Positions 39,881-46,855 are shown, numbered from the stretch's first letter. The stretch is DNA of 64,000 bases from Dryocola sp. LX212 (GCA_041504365.1 CP167917.1:4030001-4094000), one strand, 5' to 3'. Numbers and translations: made by a program. The notes: generated from the letters alone by a model not told the origin.

Positions 39881-40177
39881 TTATTGTGCGACGAAATCCA
39901 CTTTGTCGAGATTAATGGCCGTCACGTTGACGGTGACGTCCAGCTCCACGCTGAACGTGCGTCGTTCACGCTTCAGAAAGAAGAATAAAAAGGCCTCTTT
40001 CTTAACCTGTACCCGCGCCTGAACAACCTGCACATCCTGTGGCTCAATACGCAGTAAAATACGGGGTGACGACTTGAGCACCGTACCCTGCACGTGGTTC
40101 AGGGCGTCGGCAAAGGCTTTAGCTTTACTGTCGCCGCGCCCGCTCACTCTCACTTTTTCGGAGAAGTGTTCTTTCAT
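39881..40177 (-). CDS. DUF4312-family small protein
   Basis: A 98-residue soluble protein: FSEKVRVSGRGDSKAKAFAD at the start, a central strand-rich region (VQARVQVKKEAFLFFFLKRE) and an end rich in Val/Asp (VELDVTVNVTAINLDKVDF). No catalytic motif is evident. It begins 2 bp after the SFCGS gene ends and likely acts with it as a cytosolic component of the same system. Confidence 0.78.
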   Translation of the reverse strand: MKEHFSEKVRVSGRGDSKAKAFADALNHVQGTVLKSSPRILLRIEPQDVQVVQARVQVKKEAFLFFFLKRERRTFSVELDVTVNVTAINLDKVDFVAQ

Positions 40178-40179
40178 AC

Positions 40180-40542
40180 TCAGCTGCCGTGCTTCTTGTT
40201 CCAGGCCTGGACCAGGCGCTCGCCCAGCTCTTCTTTATCCATAAAGCCAAAGCCCAGCACGTTGTTGCCTTCGTTAATTGCCGTCACGCCTTCCTCAACG
40301 GAGCGCATGCCGTATTTTGCTTTGTAGCCGTGTTTGGTCTGCGCGGTAATTGCGCCCGCACCGCCGCTGCCGCAGAAGGAGATGCCGAAGCTGGCGTTCT
40401 CGGCTTTCATCACGTCGCCCAGCTTCATGTCGGCGGCCATACCAGGGATCACCACTGCACGGCCACCCGCTTTTTCGATCCCTGCCGCAACTTTCTGGCC
40501 TTTGCCCAGACGATCGCCAATCACTACGGTAATTTGTTCCAT
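40180..40542 (-). CDS. Glycine-rich SFCGS-family protein
   Basis: A 120-residue cytosolic protein carrying the family motif SFCGSGGAG with C57. The order strand-turn-helix (ITVVIGDRLGKGQKVAAGIE, AVVIPGMAADM) followed by a cysteine in a glycine/serine loop resembles the phosphocysteine loop of PTS EIIB proteins; that likeness is my inference. The start at 40542 has a good site (ggag, 8 bases). Confidence 0.8.
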   Translation of the reverse strand: MEQITVVIGDRLGKGQKVAAGIEKAGGRAVVIPGMAADMKLGDVMKAENASFGISFCGSGGAGAITAQTKHGYKAKYGMRSVEEGVTAINEGNNVLGFGFMDKEELGERLVQAWNKKHGS

Positions 40543-40559
40543 GTGTGTCTCCTGATTAT

Positions 40560-40895
40560 TCAAAGATTGTCTTTAGCGACTTCAAAATGCACCGACAGCA
40601 GCCACGCCTCTTCCGCCGGTAAATTGCCAAACAGATCCACCACCTCTCTGGCCATTGCCAGCGAGTCGGGGGAGATCTCATCGAACAGCTCCTCTTCCAC
40701 CTCCGGCAGCGGCTCACCGGTTAAAGACCGATGGACCATGGCACGAACGTGGGACTCGAGCATCTGCTCCTGCACCTCGTTCGGCGTGATATTTCTTGTC
40801 TGATATAGCGCGCTGATAAACGCCAGCACGTTTTCCGTCATCTGCGTGGCATCACGACTTTCAGCTTCACCAACCTTTACCGCTCCGTTATTCAC
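40560..40895 (-). CDS. Stand-alone PRD-domain protein
   Basis: First gene of the operon. The product from the GTG at 40895 is 111 residues, a single PRD (MTENVLAFISALYQTRNITP, MLESHVRAMVHRSLTGEPLP, AWLLSVHFEVAKDNL) with conserved histidines of the kind phosphorylated by PTS proteins. A GTG at 40970 would add 25 residues but would run through a 20-bp palindrome, whereas 40895 has site tgagg at good spacing and gives the usual family length. Probably a phosphorylation-sensing partner. Confidence 0.72.
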   Translation of the reverse strand: MNNGAVKVGEAESRDATQMTENVLAFISALYQTRNITPNEVQEQMLESHVRAMVHRSLTGEPLPEVEEELFDEISPDSLAMAREVVDLFGNLPAEEAWLLSVHFEVAKDNL

Positions 40896-40963
40896 ACCAG
40901 GTACCTCATTCGCTGCTATGGCTCTAAGGTATCGACGGGGGTTATTGGTTTGTAGCGAGTTGT

Positions 40964-40983
40964 TTTCCACTTCGAAGTGGAAA
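40964..40983. promoter_or_regulatory. Perfect 20-bp palindrome upstream of the operon
   Basis: TTTCCACTTCGAAGTGGAAA is a perfect 20-bp inverted repeat with no loop, about 70 bp upstream of the first gene's start. It has the form of a dimeric-repressor or activator operator, or of an RNA hairpin in the leader. Confidence 0.6.
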
Positions 40984-41047
40984 TCCCACCCTCGACAGTG
41001 ATCTATTCCACATAAAATGCAGGGATCACGATAATCCGCTGGTTTTG

Positions 41048-41063
41048 TGTGATTCAGGTCACG
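41048..41063. promoter_or_regulatory. Candidate CRP site upstream of the sugar-acid operon
   Basis: tgtga-ttcagg-tcacg matches tgtga-N6-tcaca at 9 of 10 positions. It is about 65 bp upstream of the palindrome, in the only noncoding region before the operon, and fits catabolite control of a sugar-acid pathway. Confidence 0.6.
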
Positions 41064-41168
41064 TGATTAACAGGTGAAATAGATCAATGGCAGTGATGTT
41101 TTTTGCGTGAAAGTGTGACGTGGGTGGATTTTTGAGTCGGTGATTGGAAAGGCTTATGGTGAACACCC

Positions 41169-41200
41169 GCCGGATGACGCTGCGCTTATCCGGCCTACAA
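41169..41200. repeat. REP element left of the IS110 element
   Basis: gccggatgacgctgcgcttatccggc followed by ctacaa. One of the two REP units flanking the insertion. Confidence 0.85.
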
Positions 41201-41260
41201 AACCGTCCGTGCCGTAAGGTCGTTGCCGTAGGGTCGTTGTCGTAGCTACCGTCTTGAACG

Positions 41261-42247
41261 TCAAGCGGTAGCTGCATAATTTTCATCCCATGGCAGGCGT
41301 GTTTTCAGCACCCCGAAGCACATGTGCACCAGCTTGCGCATTACTGCACCCAGCGCCGCCTTCTTTGCCTTCCCTCTCGCTATCAGCCTTTCGTATATCT
41401 CTTTCGCCGGTTTATTCCACCGGCTGGCGCTCATTGCCGCCACATACAGCTTCGCTCTTATCCCCGACGGCCCTGTTTTCGACATGTGAGGACGCCCACG
41501 CACCGAGCTTCCCGACGTTTTTTCCACCGGTGTGATGCCCAGATACGCCGCCACCTGCGAGGCACTTCTGAACGCGCCGTCTTTCAGGATAGCCAGCATT
41601 TCCCGGCCTACCTGATCCTTTACACCCTTAATCGATTTCAGCAGATCAAGATCTGCTTTCAGCCCCGGATCGTTGTCCGTGTGGTCTGTAATGAGCCTTT
41701 CTATCCGCTCCAGCTCGTCGCTCAACCAGCTGTGAGTCCGCTGGAGCGAGGTGATAACTTCCCGCGGCGTGGCCGTGGAGTGGGCTTTTTCCAGCCGGTT
41801 TGCCGTCCGCTGAACGTCTTCTTTCAGCGCATCGCGCTGACGCAGGAGTGCCCTGAGCTTGCGAACTTCAGGCGATGGAGGCACCCAGGGTTCCGGGTGT
41901 TTCAGCTCGCCGTAACAGGCCAGAACGAAGGCATCAACCCTGTCGTTTTTGGTGAGGATATTCATCCCACAGGCAAATTCGCGCACGCGGTGGGGATTGG
42001 CCATACAGACCTTAACACCGGCATCATGAAGACCGTATGCCAGGTTCTCGTGATAGATACCGGTCGCTTCCAGTACCACGGTGACGCTATCAGACGGGCA
42101 CTTCTGAGCGTCGAGCCAGTCCGTGACCCTACGGGCCACGCCGGGTTCATTGGTGAAAACCTTGTGCTTTTTCTTGCCTTTAACACCAGCAGCAAGCAGA
42201 CAGATATCGATTTTATTTTTACTGACATCAACACCGAGAGTGAACAT
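41261..42247 (-). CDS. IS110-family recombinase (transposase)
   Basis: A 328-residue DEDD transposase: N-terminal RuvC-like domain with D7 (LGVDVSKNKID), E in VLEATGIYHE and D/D in KNDRVDAFVLA, then a coiled region and the C-terminal Tnp20-like domain (AYLGITPVEKTSGSSVRG, KTGPSGIRAKLY) holding the catalytic serine. A good ribosome binding site (aaaggag) precedes the ATG at 42247. The gene appears intact. Confidence 0.95.
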   Translation of the reverse strand: MFTLGVDVSKNKIDICLLAAGVKGKKKHKVFTNEPGVARRVTDWLDAQKCPSDSVTVVLEATGIYHENLAYGLHDAGVKVCMANPHRVREFACGMNILTKNDRVDAFVLACYGELKHPEPWVPPSPEVRKLRALLRQRDALKEDVQRTANRLEKAHSTATPREVITSLQRTHSWLSDELERIERLITDHTDNDPGLKADLDLLKSIKGVKDQVGREMLAILKDGAFRSASQVAAYLGITPVEKTSGSSVRGRPHMSKTGPSGIRAKLYVAAMSASRWNKPAKEIYERLIARGKAKKAALGAVMRKLVHMCFGVLKTRLPWDENYAATA

Positions 42248-42256
42248 ATTTTGTCT

Positions 42257-42450
42257 CCTTTCACCTGAGCCAACACGTCATTCCAGCCTTGTACATACGA
42301 AGTCAGAGCTTCTGGTTACCGTTCGGATTTTGAGTGACGTGAAAGGTGAAACGGAGGGCTTAAGCTACAAAGAAAGATCGGCGTCTTCAGGGTGGATACA
42401 AGCTTCCTCCGTTTCGTGTAACCGGTAGCTAACCAGCTACCGGTTCAAGA
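42257..42450 (-). ncRNA. Candidate IS110 bridge RNA
   Basis: Noncoding end upstream of the recombinase. On the minus strand it forms a stem aaacggagg / cctccgttt (42406-42414 with 42349-42357) whose loop holds TATCCACCCT (42389-42398), identical to the REP flank beside the element, and TTTGTAG (42365-42371), complementary to CTACAAA, the sequence that follows a REP unit such as 41169. A second stem (acgtca / tgacgt) encloses TACAAG (42288-42293), complementary to the element's own left end CTTGTA. This is the layout of target- and donor-binding loops of known bridge RNAs. Transcription is inferred. Confidence 0.65.
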
Positions 42451-42454
42451 TACA

Positions 42455-42484
42455 AGGGTGGATAAGCGCCAGCGCCATCCACCG
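42455..42484. repeat. REP element right of the IS110 element
   Basis: agggtggataagcgccagcgccatccaccg, the other part of the interrupted BIME. The remaining 42485-42602 up to mdcR contains no gene. Confidence 0.85.
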
Positions 42485-42602
42485 AAATCAGCGAGCTTCG
42501 CTTCACTGCCTGACGCATAAAGCCCGGAGAGAATGACATCACGACAGCAGATGTTTACTATCATCTACCCTGGCACTCTCCCTAACCCAATGAGCTCTCT
42601 CC

Positions 42603-43568
42603 ATGAAAATCGACGCAGAAATCACCTTCCGTAAGCTTGAGATTTTTATGGCGTTTATGGAGAAGGGAAATATTGCCCGCACGGCGGATGCGCTGGGGAT
42701 CAGCGGCGTGAGCGTTCACCGCGCGCTGCATACGCTTGAAGAAGGCGTGCGCTGCCCGCTGTTTATCCACAAGGGGCGCAACCTTGTGCCCTTGCCTTCC
42801 GCCGTTACGCTTCTGGAATACAGCAAAGAAGCCGTTACGCTTCTGGAATACAGCAAAGAAGCCGTTGCACTTATGGAGCGTGGTATTCAGGAAACTCGCC
42901 AGGCGGCGGGCATAGGCCAGGGGCGGTTGCGCATCGGCACACTTTATTCACTGACTCTGGAAACCGTGCCGCGTCTGATCATGGGCATGAAGATCCGCCG
43001 CCCCGAGCTGGAGCTTGATCTGACGATGGGGTCGAACGATCTGCTAGTGAATATGCTGGAAGACGGCGTGCTGGATGCGATCCTCATCTCGGTATCAGAA
43101 ATCGAGCTCGATCCGGGACTCGAAACGCTGCCGCTATTCCAGGATAACATTTTTCTTGCCGCTCCGGCCTCCTACCCGTTAGATACCAGCAAGCTTGCCG
43201 ATCTTCACGACTTCCACGACCAGAAATTTGTTTCGCTGGCGGAAGGGTTCGCCACCTATAACGGCTTCCAGGAAGCGTTTCATATTGCTGGTTTTGAGCC
43301 GCAGATCGTCACGCAGGTGAACGATATTTTCTCGATGCTGAGCCTGGTGCAGGCGGGCGTGGGCCTGTCTTTGGTGCCGGGGCGCATGAAGAAGGTATAC
43401 GAGAATTCGATCCAGCTGTGTGAGCTTGCCGAGCCGTACCAGATGAAGCAGCAGATCGCGATAGTCTTCGCCCGCAACCGCGAGCTGGACCCGAACCTGC
43501 TGGCGCTGGCCGCCGAAGGGCGCATGTACGCCCGAACGTTTGCCGATACCCCTAACGCGCCGCTTTAA
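42603..43568 (+). CDS. mdcR: LysR-family regulator of malonate decarboxylase genes
   Basis: A 321-residue LysR protein: N-terminal winged HTH (ITFRKLEIFMAFMEKGNIAR, GISGVSVHRALHTLEE), linker helix and effector domain ending TFADTPNAPL. Position beside mdcA-H and similarity to MdcR indicate activation of the mdc operon by malonate. Odd feature: an exact 30-bp tandem duplication (42801-42860) repeats AVTLLEYSKE in the linker helix, adding ten residues without frameshift. The gene is convergent with mdcH, separated from it by a toxin-antitoxin pair. Confidence 0.88.
   Translation: MKIDAEITFRKLEIFMAFMEKGNIARTADALGISGVSVHRALHTLEEGVRCPLFIHKGRNLVPLPSAVTLLEYSKEAVTLLEYSKEAVALMERGIQETRQAAGIGQGRLRIGTLYSLTLETVPRLIMGMKIRRPELELDLTMGSNDLLVNMLEDGVLDAILISVSEIELDPGLETLPLFQDNIFLAAPASYPLDTSKLADLHDFHDQKFVSLAEGFATYNGFQEAFHIAGFEPQIVTQVNDIFSMLSLVQAGVGLSLVPGRMKKVYENSIQLCELAEPYQMKQQIAIVFARNRELDPNLLALAAEGRMYARTFADTPNAPL
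42801..42860. repeat. Perfect 30-bp tandem duplication inside mdcR
   Basis: Units 42801-42830 and 42831-42860 are identical; both begin gccgttacgcttctgg and end cagcaaagaa. In frame, ten codons. Confidence 0.97.
43549..43568. repeat. 20-bp direct repeat, left of the toxin-antitoxin pair
   Basis: cccctaacgcgccgctttaa, covering the last codons and stop of mdcR. Identical to 44272-44291. Confidence 0.95.
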
Positions 43569-43648
43569 AGTCTGGTGTGCGACAGATTGCCAGCGCTTGC
43601 CCGATGGCAGGCCAAAGTGACATCATGGCTTAACAAGTTTAATATCAT

Positions 43649-43659
43649 TGGTGACACCA
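43649..43659. promoter_or_regulatory. Candidate antitoxin operator
   Basis: tggtgacacca palindrome flanked on both sides by atatcat, 23 bp before the antitoxin start, where the autoregulatory operator of such modules usually lies. Confidence 0.45.
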
Positions 43660-43681
43660 GAGATATCATCGGGAGATCATT

Positions 43682-43972
43682 ATGACGACGACACTGCGCC
43701 AGACCACGACTCTGCGGATCGACCAGGAAATGAAAGACCGGTTGAAAACCCTGGCAGACGACCGCCACAGCTCTGCGCATGCTCTGATGCTGGAAGCCAT
43801 CGTTGAATATGTCGAACGAGAAGAGAAGCGTAGCCGGTACCGCAAAGAAGCCGAGGCTGCCTGGCTGGCCTATCAGGAAACGGGCCAACATATTACGGCC
43901 GAGGAGACGATAACCTGGCTGGAGTCGTGGGGAACAAACGCTGAGCAGGATGCTCCGGCATGCCACAAGTAA
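43682..43972 (+). CDS. Ribbon-helix-helix antitoxin
   Basis: A 96-residue antitoxin: RHH DNA-binding N-terminus (TTTLRIDQEMKDRLKTLADD, SSAHALMLEAIVEYVEREE) and a charged C-terminal tail that would wrap the toxin (WLAYQETGQHITAEETITWL). Good ribosome binding site (gggagatc). It overlaps the toxin gene by 13 bp. CopG/RelB-like class; exact family not fixed. Confidence 0.87.
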   Translation: MTTTLRQTTTLRIDQEMKDRLKTLADDRHSSAHALMLEAIVEYVEREEKRSRYRKEAEAAWLAYQETGQHITAEETITWLESWGTNAEQDAPACHK

Positions 43973-44265
43973 TTGTTTCCGAAAGCGCCCGCCAGGATTT
44001 ACAACGTTTGCAGGAATTCCTGAAAGCTAAAAACGTGCTGGCAGCGAAGAAAGCCGCTGAGATACTGATCCGTGGCATTCGACAGTTACAATCGATGCCC
44101 AAAATTGGGCGGCCCGTAGCCAATCTCCCGCTGGAATATCAAGAACTGATTATCGAATTCGGCAGCAGCGGATATGTCATGCTCTATCGCTACGACGAGC
44201 TAACCGACAACATTGTGATCCTGAAGATAAAGCATCAGAAAGAAGCCGGATATCAGCAGCCTTAG
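43960..44265 (+). CDS. RelE/ParE-family toxin
   Basis: A 101-residue toxin: VSESARQDLQRLQEFLKAKN, SMPKIGRPVANLPLEYQELI and GYVMLYRYDELTDNIVILKI-KHQKEAGY, the RelE/ParE fold with conserved Arg and Tyr residues. Whether it cleaves mRNA (RelE) or targets gyrase (ParE) cannot be read from sequence. Paired with the upstream antitoxin, the unit is wedged between mdcR and mdcH by a 20-bp duplication. Confidence 0.88.
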   Translation: MPQVIVSESARQDLQRLQEFLKAKNVLAAKKAAEILIRGIRQLQSMPKIGRPVANLPLEYQELIIEFGSSGYVMLYRYDELTDNIVILKIKHQKEAGYQQP

Positions 44266-44271
44266 CCTCTT

Positions 44272-44291
44272 CCCCTAACGCGCCGCTTTAA
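44272..44291. repeat. 20-bp direct repeat, right of the toxin-antitoxin pair
   Basis: cccctaacgcgccgctttaa, identical to 43549-43568; here it covers the last codons and stop of mdcH on the minus strand. Confidence 0.95.
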
Positions 44292-45183
44292 CCCGTTGCG
44301 CCAGGCGGGCGATGGTGCTCACACTGTTGTTTTCACGGCACAACGTATCGCCTTCACGGAACGCCTGACGGGTTAAGCCCGTGAGCACGCTGCCCGGCGG
44401 CATTTCGATTGCCAGGCGCACGTCGCGCTCGTTGGCGGCGACCATCGCATCGCGCCAGCGCACGGTTCGCGACATGTTCAGTGCTAAATCATCGGCAATA
44501 CGTTCCGGCTGCCAGAGCACGCGCCCTGTGCTGCCGCTGAGGTAAGCACTGCGCGGGCGGTTTAGCGTCACGTCCGCAAACGCCTGCTGAAGTTTCAGAG
44601 CAGGTTCACTCAACAATTCACAATGCGAAGGAACGCTGACCGCCAGCCGTTTCGCCTTCTGCGCACCTTTAGCCAGGGCTTTCTGCGCCACGCTCGCCAT
44701 ATCTTCATCACGACCAGCAATCACAATCTGCTGCTCGGCATTGATATTGGCAATATAGGTGCTGCTGCCTTCCACAAGCTTTTCGACCTGGCTGAGCTGT
44801 AAACCTGTGATAGCGGTCAGCCCATAGCCGTGCGGGTAAGCCTGCTCCATCAGGTCACCGCGCAGGGCCACCAGACGCAGCGCGTCCTCGAACCCTAACG
44901 CTCCGGCCACCACCGCCGCGGGGAAAGCGCCAATGGATAATCCGGCGACCATATCCGGTACCACGTCGTTGCGCTCAAGCTCCTCCGCCCAGGCCACGCC
45001 CGCAATCAGCAGACAGAGCTGCACGGCGCGGGTATGTTTCAGGGCATCGGGGGAATCTAAAGAATCTGTTTCGTCGCCAAGAACGGCGCGAACTCGCGAC
45101 AGAATGTCGCTGTCATGCGGTAACTGCTGCAACATGCCTGCACGCTGCGTTCCCTGTCCGGGAAAGGTAAAGAGGATTTTCAT
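44275..45183 (-). CDS. mdcH: Malonate decarboxylase malonyl-CoA:ACP transacylase (epsilon)
   Basis: Loads malonyl onto the MdcC carrier to start the catalytic cycle. The 302-residue FabD-like protein has the N-terminal GQGTQRAGML loop, nucleophile S83 (GLSIGAFPAA) and the active-site His in VSVPSHCELL. It overlaps mdcG by 4 bp (ATGA). Last gene of the mdc operon, running into a 20-bp direct repeat. Confidence 0.93.
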   Translation of the reverse strand: MKILFTFPGQGTQRAGMLQQLPHDSDILSRVRAVLGDETDSLDSPDALKHTRAVQLCLLIAGVAWAEELERNDVVPDMVAGLSIGAFPAAVVAGALGFEDALRLVALRGDLMEQAYPHGYGLTAITGLQLSQVEKLVEGSSTYIANINAEQQIVIAGRDEDMASVAQKALAKGAQKAKRLAVSVPSHCELLSEPALKLQQAFADVTLNRPRSAYLSGSTGRVLWQPERIADDLALNMSRTVRWRDAMVAANERDVRLAIEMPPGSVLTGLTRQAFREGDTLCRENNSVSTIARLAQRVKAAR

Positions 45184-45800
45184 GCTTCTCCCTCAAACGC
45201 CCACGGATCGCTGACTAACTGCGGGCCGCTGCTGGTTTTCAGCAAAACTCGCCCTTCCCGCAGCCACTCGGCCAGCGCAAAAGCGCCCCGTGGGGTTTCA
45301 ATTTGCGTATCGGCGCGGCACAAAAGCCTGCCGATAAACTGCTGCCATTCCGCCAGCGCAACGCGGTCAACGCGATGCGGACAGCGAATCAGCAGGTCGA
45401 GATCGCTGTCCGCATGTAGCACCGGTACTTCCGTTGCCAGCGCGTAGCCAACGCTACCGGTTACCCCCCAGGTCCAGGGCCACTCACGCAGTACGAGCTG
45501 GATGGCACCCTGTACCGGAGGCATTGAGACAAATGGGGAGTTGACCAACACGTCGTGGGAGGCGAGCGCTTCTGGTGAAACAATGCGTTTCACCTTTGCT
45601 GCATTGACCCAGCCACCTGCGCGCTGATCGCGGCGCATTCCTCGAACGCCTACCGGAATGCGCCCTTCACGGTTCACATCACGCCTCACCACCACCGGCA
45701 GCGCCGGGCGCCACTGGCCAGCTACCCATGCTTCGCTGATACCTTCGAGCGCATCGCGATCGGCAAGCCAGAGTAAATCGTGTGGGCGTGGTATGGTCAT
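45180..45800 (-). CDS. mdcG: Phosphoribosyl-dephospho-CoA transferase (holo-ACP synthase)
   Basis: Attaches the triphosphoribosyl-dephospho-CoA prosthetic group to Ser25 of MdcC. The 206-residue nucleotidyltransferase-like protein begins MTIPRPHDLLWLADRDAL and has the metal-binding HADSDLDLLIRCP and EGRIPVGVRG motifs of the MdcG family. It lies 3 bp from mdcF and overlaps mdcH. Confidence 0.93.
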   Translation of the reverse strand: MTIPRPHDLLWLADRDALEGISEAWVAGQWRPALPVVVRRDVNREGRIPVGVRGMRRDQRAGGWVNAAKVKRIVSPEALASHDVLVNSPFVSMPPVQGAIQLVLREWPWTWGVTGSVGYALATEVPVLHADSDLDLLIRCPHRVDRVALAEWQQFIGRLLCRADTQIETPRGAFALAEWLREGRVLLKTSSGPQLVSDPWAFEGEA

Positions 45801-45803
45801 GAA

Positions 45804-46763
45804 TTACATTCCTGAAGTCAGCGAGATAAACAGCGGTAGCGACAGGATAGAGAGCACGGAGCTTAGCAGCAACACTGCTTCTGCATCCGGGGACTGCACG
45901 CCGAAGCGGTTACCGAAGACCACACCGAAGAAGCCAGCGGACAGCGCAATCATCAGGATAGCGGTGACGGCAACCGGACCGGTCAGGCCGAGCGCCAGCA
46001 CGATGCCCCAGGCGATGAACGGCTGAATCAGCAGCTTGGTGATGGTGGCGAAACAAACCATGGTGTTAATTTTCAGCTTACGAGCGGAAAGGATCACACC
46101 GGTCAGGAACAGCGCCGCAGCCGTTGCGGACAGGCCAAGCGGTTTGATAGACGACAGCAGCAGGTCCGGCATGCGGATACCAATTGCCGACAGCACCACG
46201 CCCAGCAGCGGACCCCAAACGATAGGTTTTTTCAGTGAACGCCACATCAGCACCGGCAGCATCGAAAGGGTTGAACCCGTAGCTTCGCCAGCGGCAAGCG
46301 CTTTTTCACGCTCGAGGATCATGAGGCAAAACGGCGTCATCAGTACGGAACCACACGCAATAGAAACCGCAACGGACAGTGATGTTGCAGAACCTTCACC
46401 CAGCACGCTACCCAGAATCGGCAGGCCAAGGGCCGCGTAGTTAGGCAGCGCCACGGTCAGCGTCAGTACTGCCGCATCCTGAGGAGATTTTTTAAAGACT
46501 TTGGTTGCTGTGAAATAGATTGCCGCGTAGGTCACCCACATGGCCAACACCAGCACCACAATCAGCGGTGACTGTTTAACAATCCCTTCCCACGGTGTCT
46601 GCACCGTTGCGCTGAACAGAGCTGCAGGCAGGGCAAAATCCATTACGAAGATATTGAGCAGAGACACATTTTTGTTGTCGACCATTTTCGCTTTACCCGC
46701 GAAAAAGCCCAGCAGCATAATGACGAAAATCGGAGCAAGAGCATGAACAATTACGTAAGTCAT
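45804..46763 (-). CDS. mdcF: Malonate transporter, AEC family
   Basis: Inner-membrane auxin-efflux-carrier-type permease of 319 residues with about ten helices in two halves: MTYVIVHALAPIFVIMLLGF at the start, NYAALGLPILGSVLGEGSA and the C-terminal PVAVTAILMIALSAGFFGVV. Gene position inside the mdc operon identifies malonate as substrate. Good ribosome binding site (aggtg). Confidence 0.92.
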   Translation of the reverse strand: MTYVIVHALAPIFVIMLLGFFAGKAKMVDNKNVSLLNIFVMDFALPAALFSATVQTPWEGIVKQSPLIVVLVLAMWVTYAAIYFTATKVFKKSPQDAAVLTLTVALPNYAALGLPILGSVLGEGSATSLSVAVSIACGSVLMTPFCLMILEREKALAAGEATGSTLSMLPVLMWRSLKKPIVWGPLLGVVLSAIGIRMPDLLLSSIKPLGLSATAAALFLTGVILSARKLKINTMVCFATITKLLIQPFIAWGIVLALGLTGPVAVTAILMIALSAGFFGVVFGNRFGVQSPDAEAVLLLSSVLSILSLPLFISLTSGM

Positions 46764-46836
46764 AACTTCACCTGTAGTTGAAAAAGAGTTCCAGCACTGG
46801 TGCGATGATTATTTTTTCAGACGATGTTTTTTTATC

Positions 46837-46855
46837 GGGCACGTCGGGCGTGCCC
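46837..46855. promoter_or_regulatory. Intercistronic hairpin between mdcE and mdcF
   Basis: 7-bp stem gggcacg / cgtgccc in the 123-bp mdcE-mdcF gap. On the transcribed minus strand no U-tract follows it, so it is more likely an RNA-stability or processing element than a terminator. Confidence 0.5.

Larger units (their letters stand above)
41232..42456 (-). mobile_element. IS110-family insertion sequence inserted in a REP element
   Basis: About 1.22 kb. Read on the minus strand, the left flank ends ...gcttatccacc-CT and the right end is ...caacgacc-CT followed by acggcaacgacc. Removing the element with one CT restores a normal REP junction (cttatccaccctacgg). There is no clear long terminal inverted repeat; subterminal matches include TCTTGAAC and CGGTAGCTG near both ends. 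Noncoding DNA is short (about 29 bp) after the recombinase and long (about 200 bp) before it, as in the IS110 subgroup whose guide RNA lies upstream. Confidence 0.85.

Noticed and set aside
38429-40542. Calling the four small/membrane genes a canonical PTS EII complex
   Set aside because: No recognisable EIIC, EIIA or EIIB motifs beyond a loose cysteine-loop likeness; the proteins match the DUF4310/4311/4312/SFCGS families, so only a PTS-like role is proposed.
46837-46855. The mdcE-mdcF hairpin as a Rho-independent terminator
   Set aside because: The T-run lies on the wrong side: on the transcribed minus strand the stem is followed by A residues.
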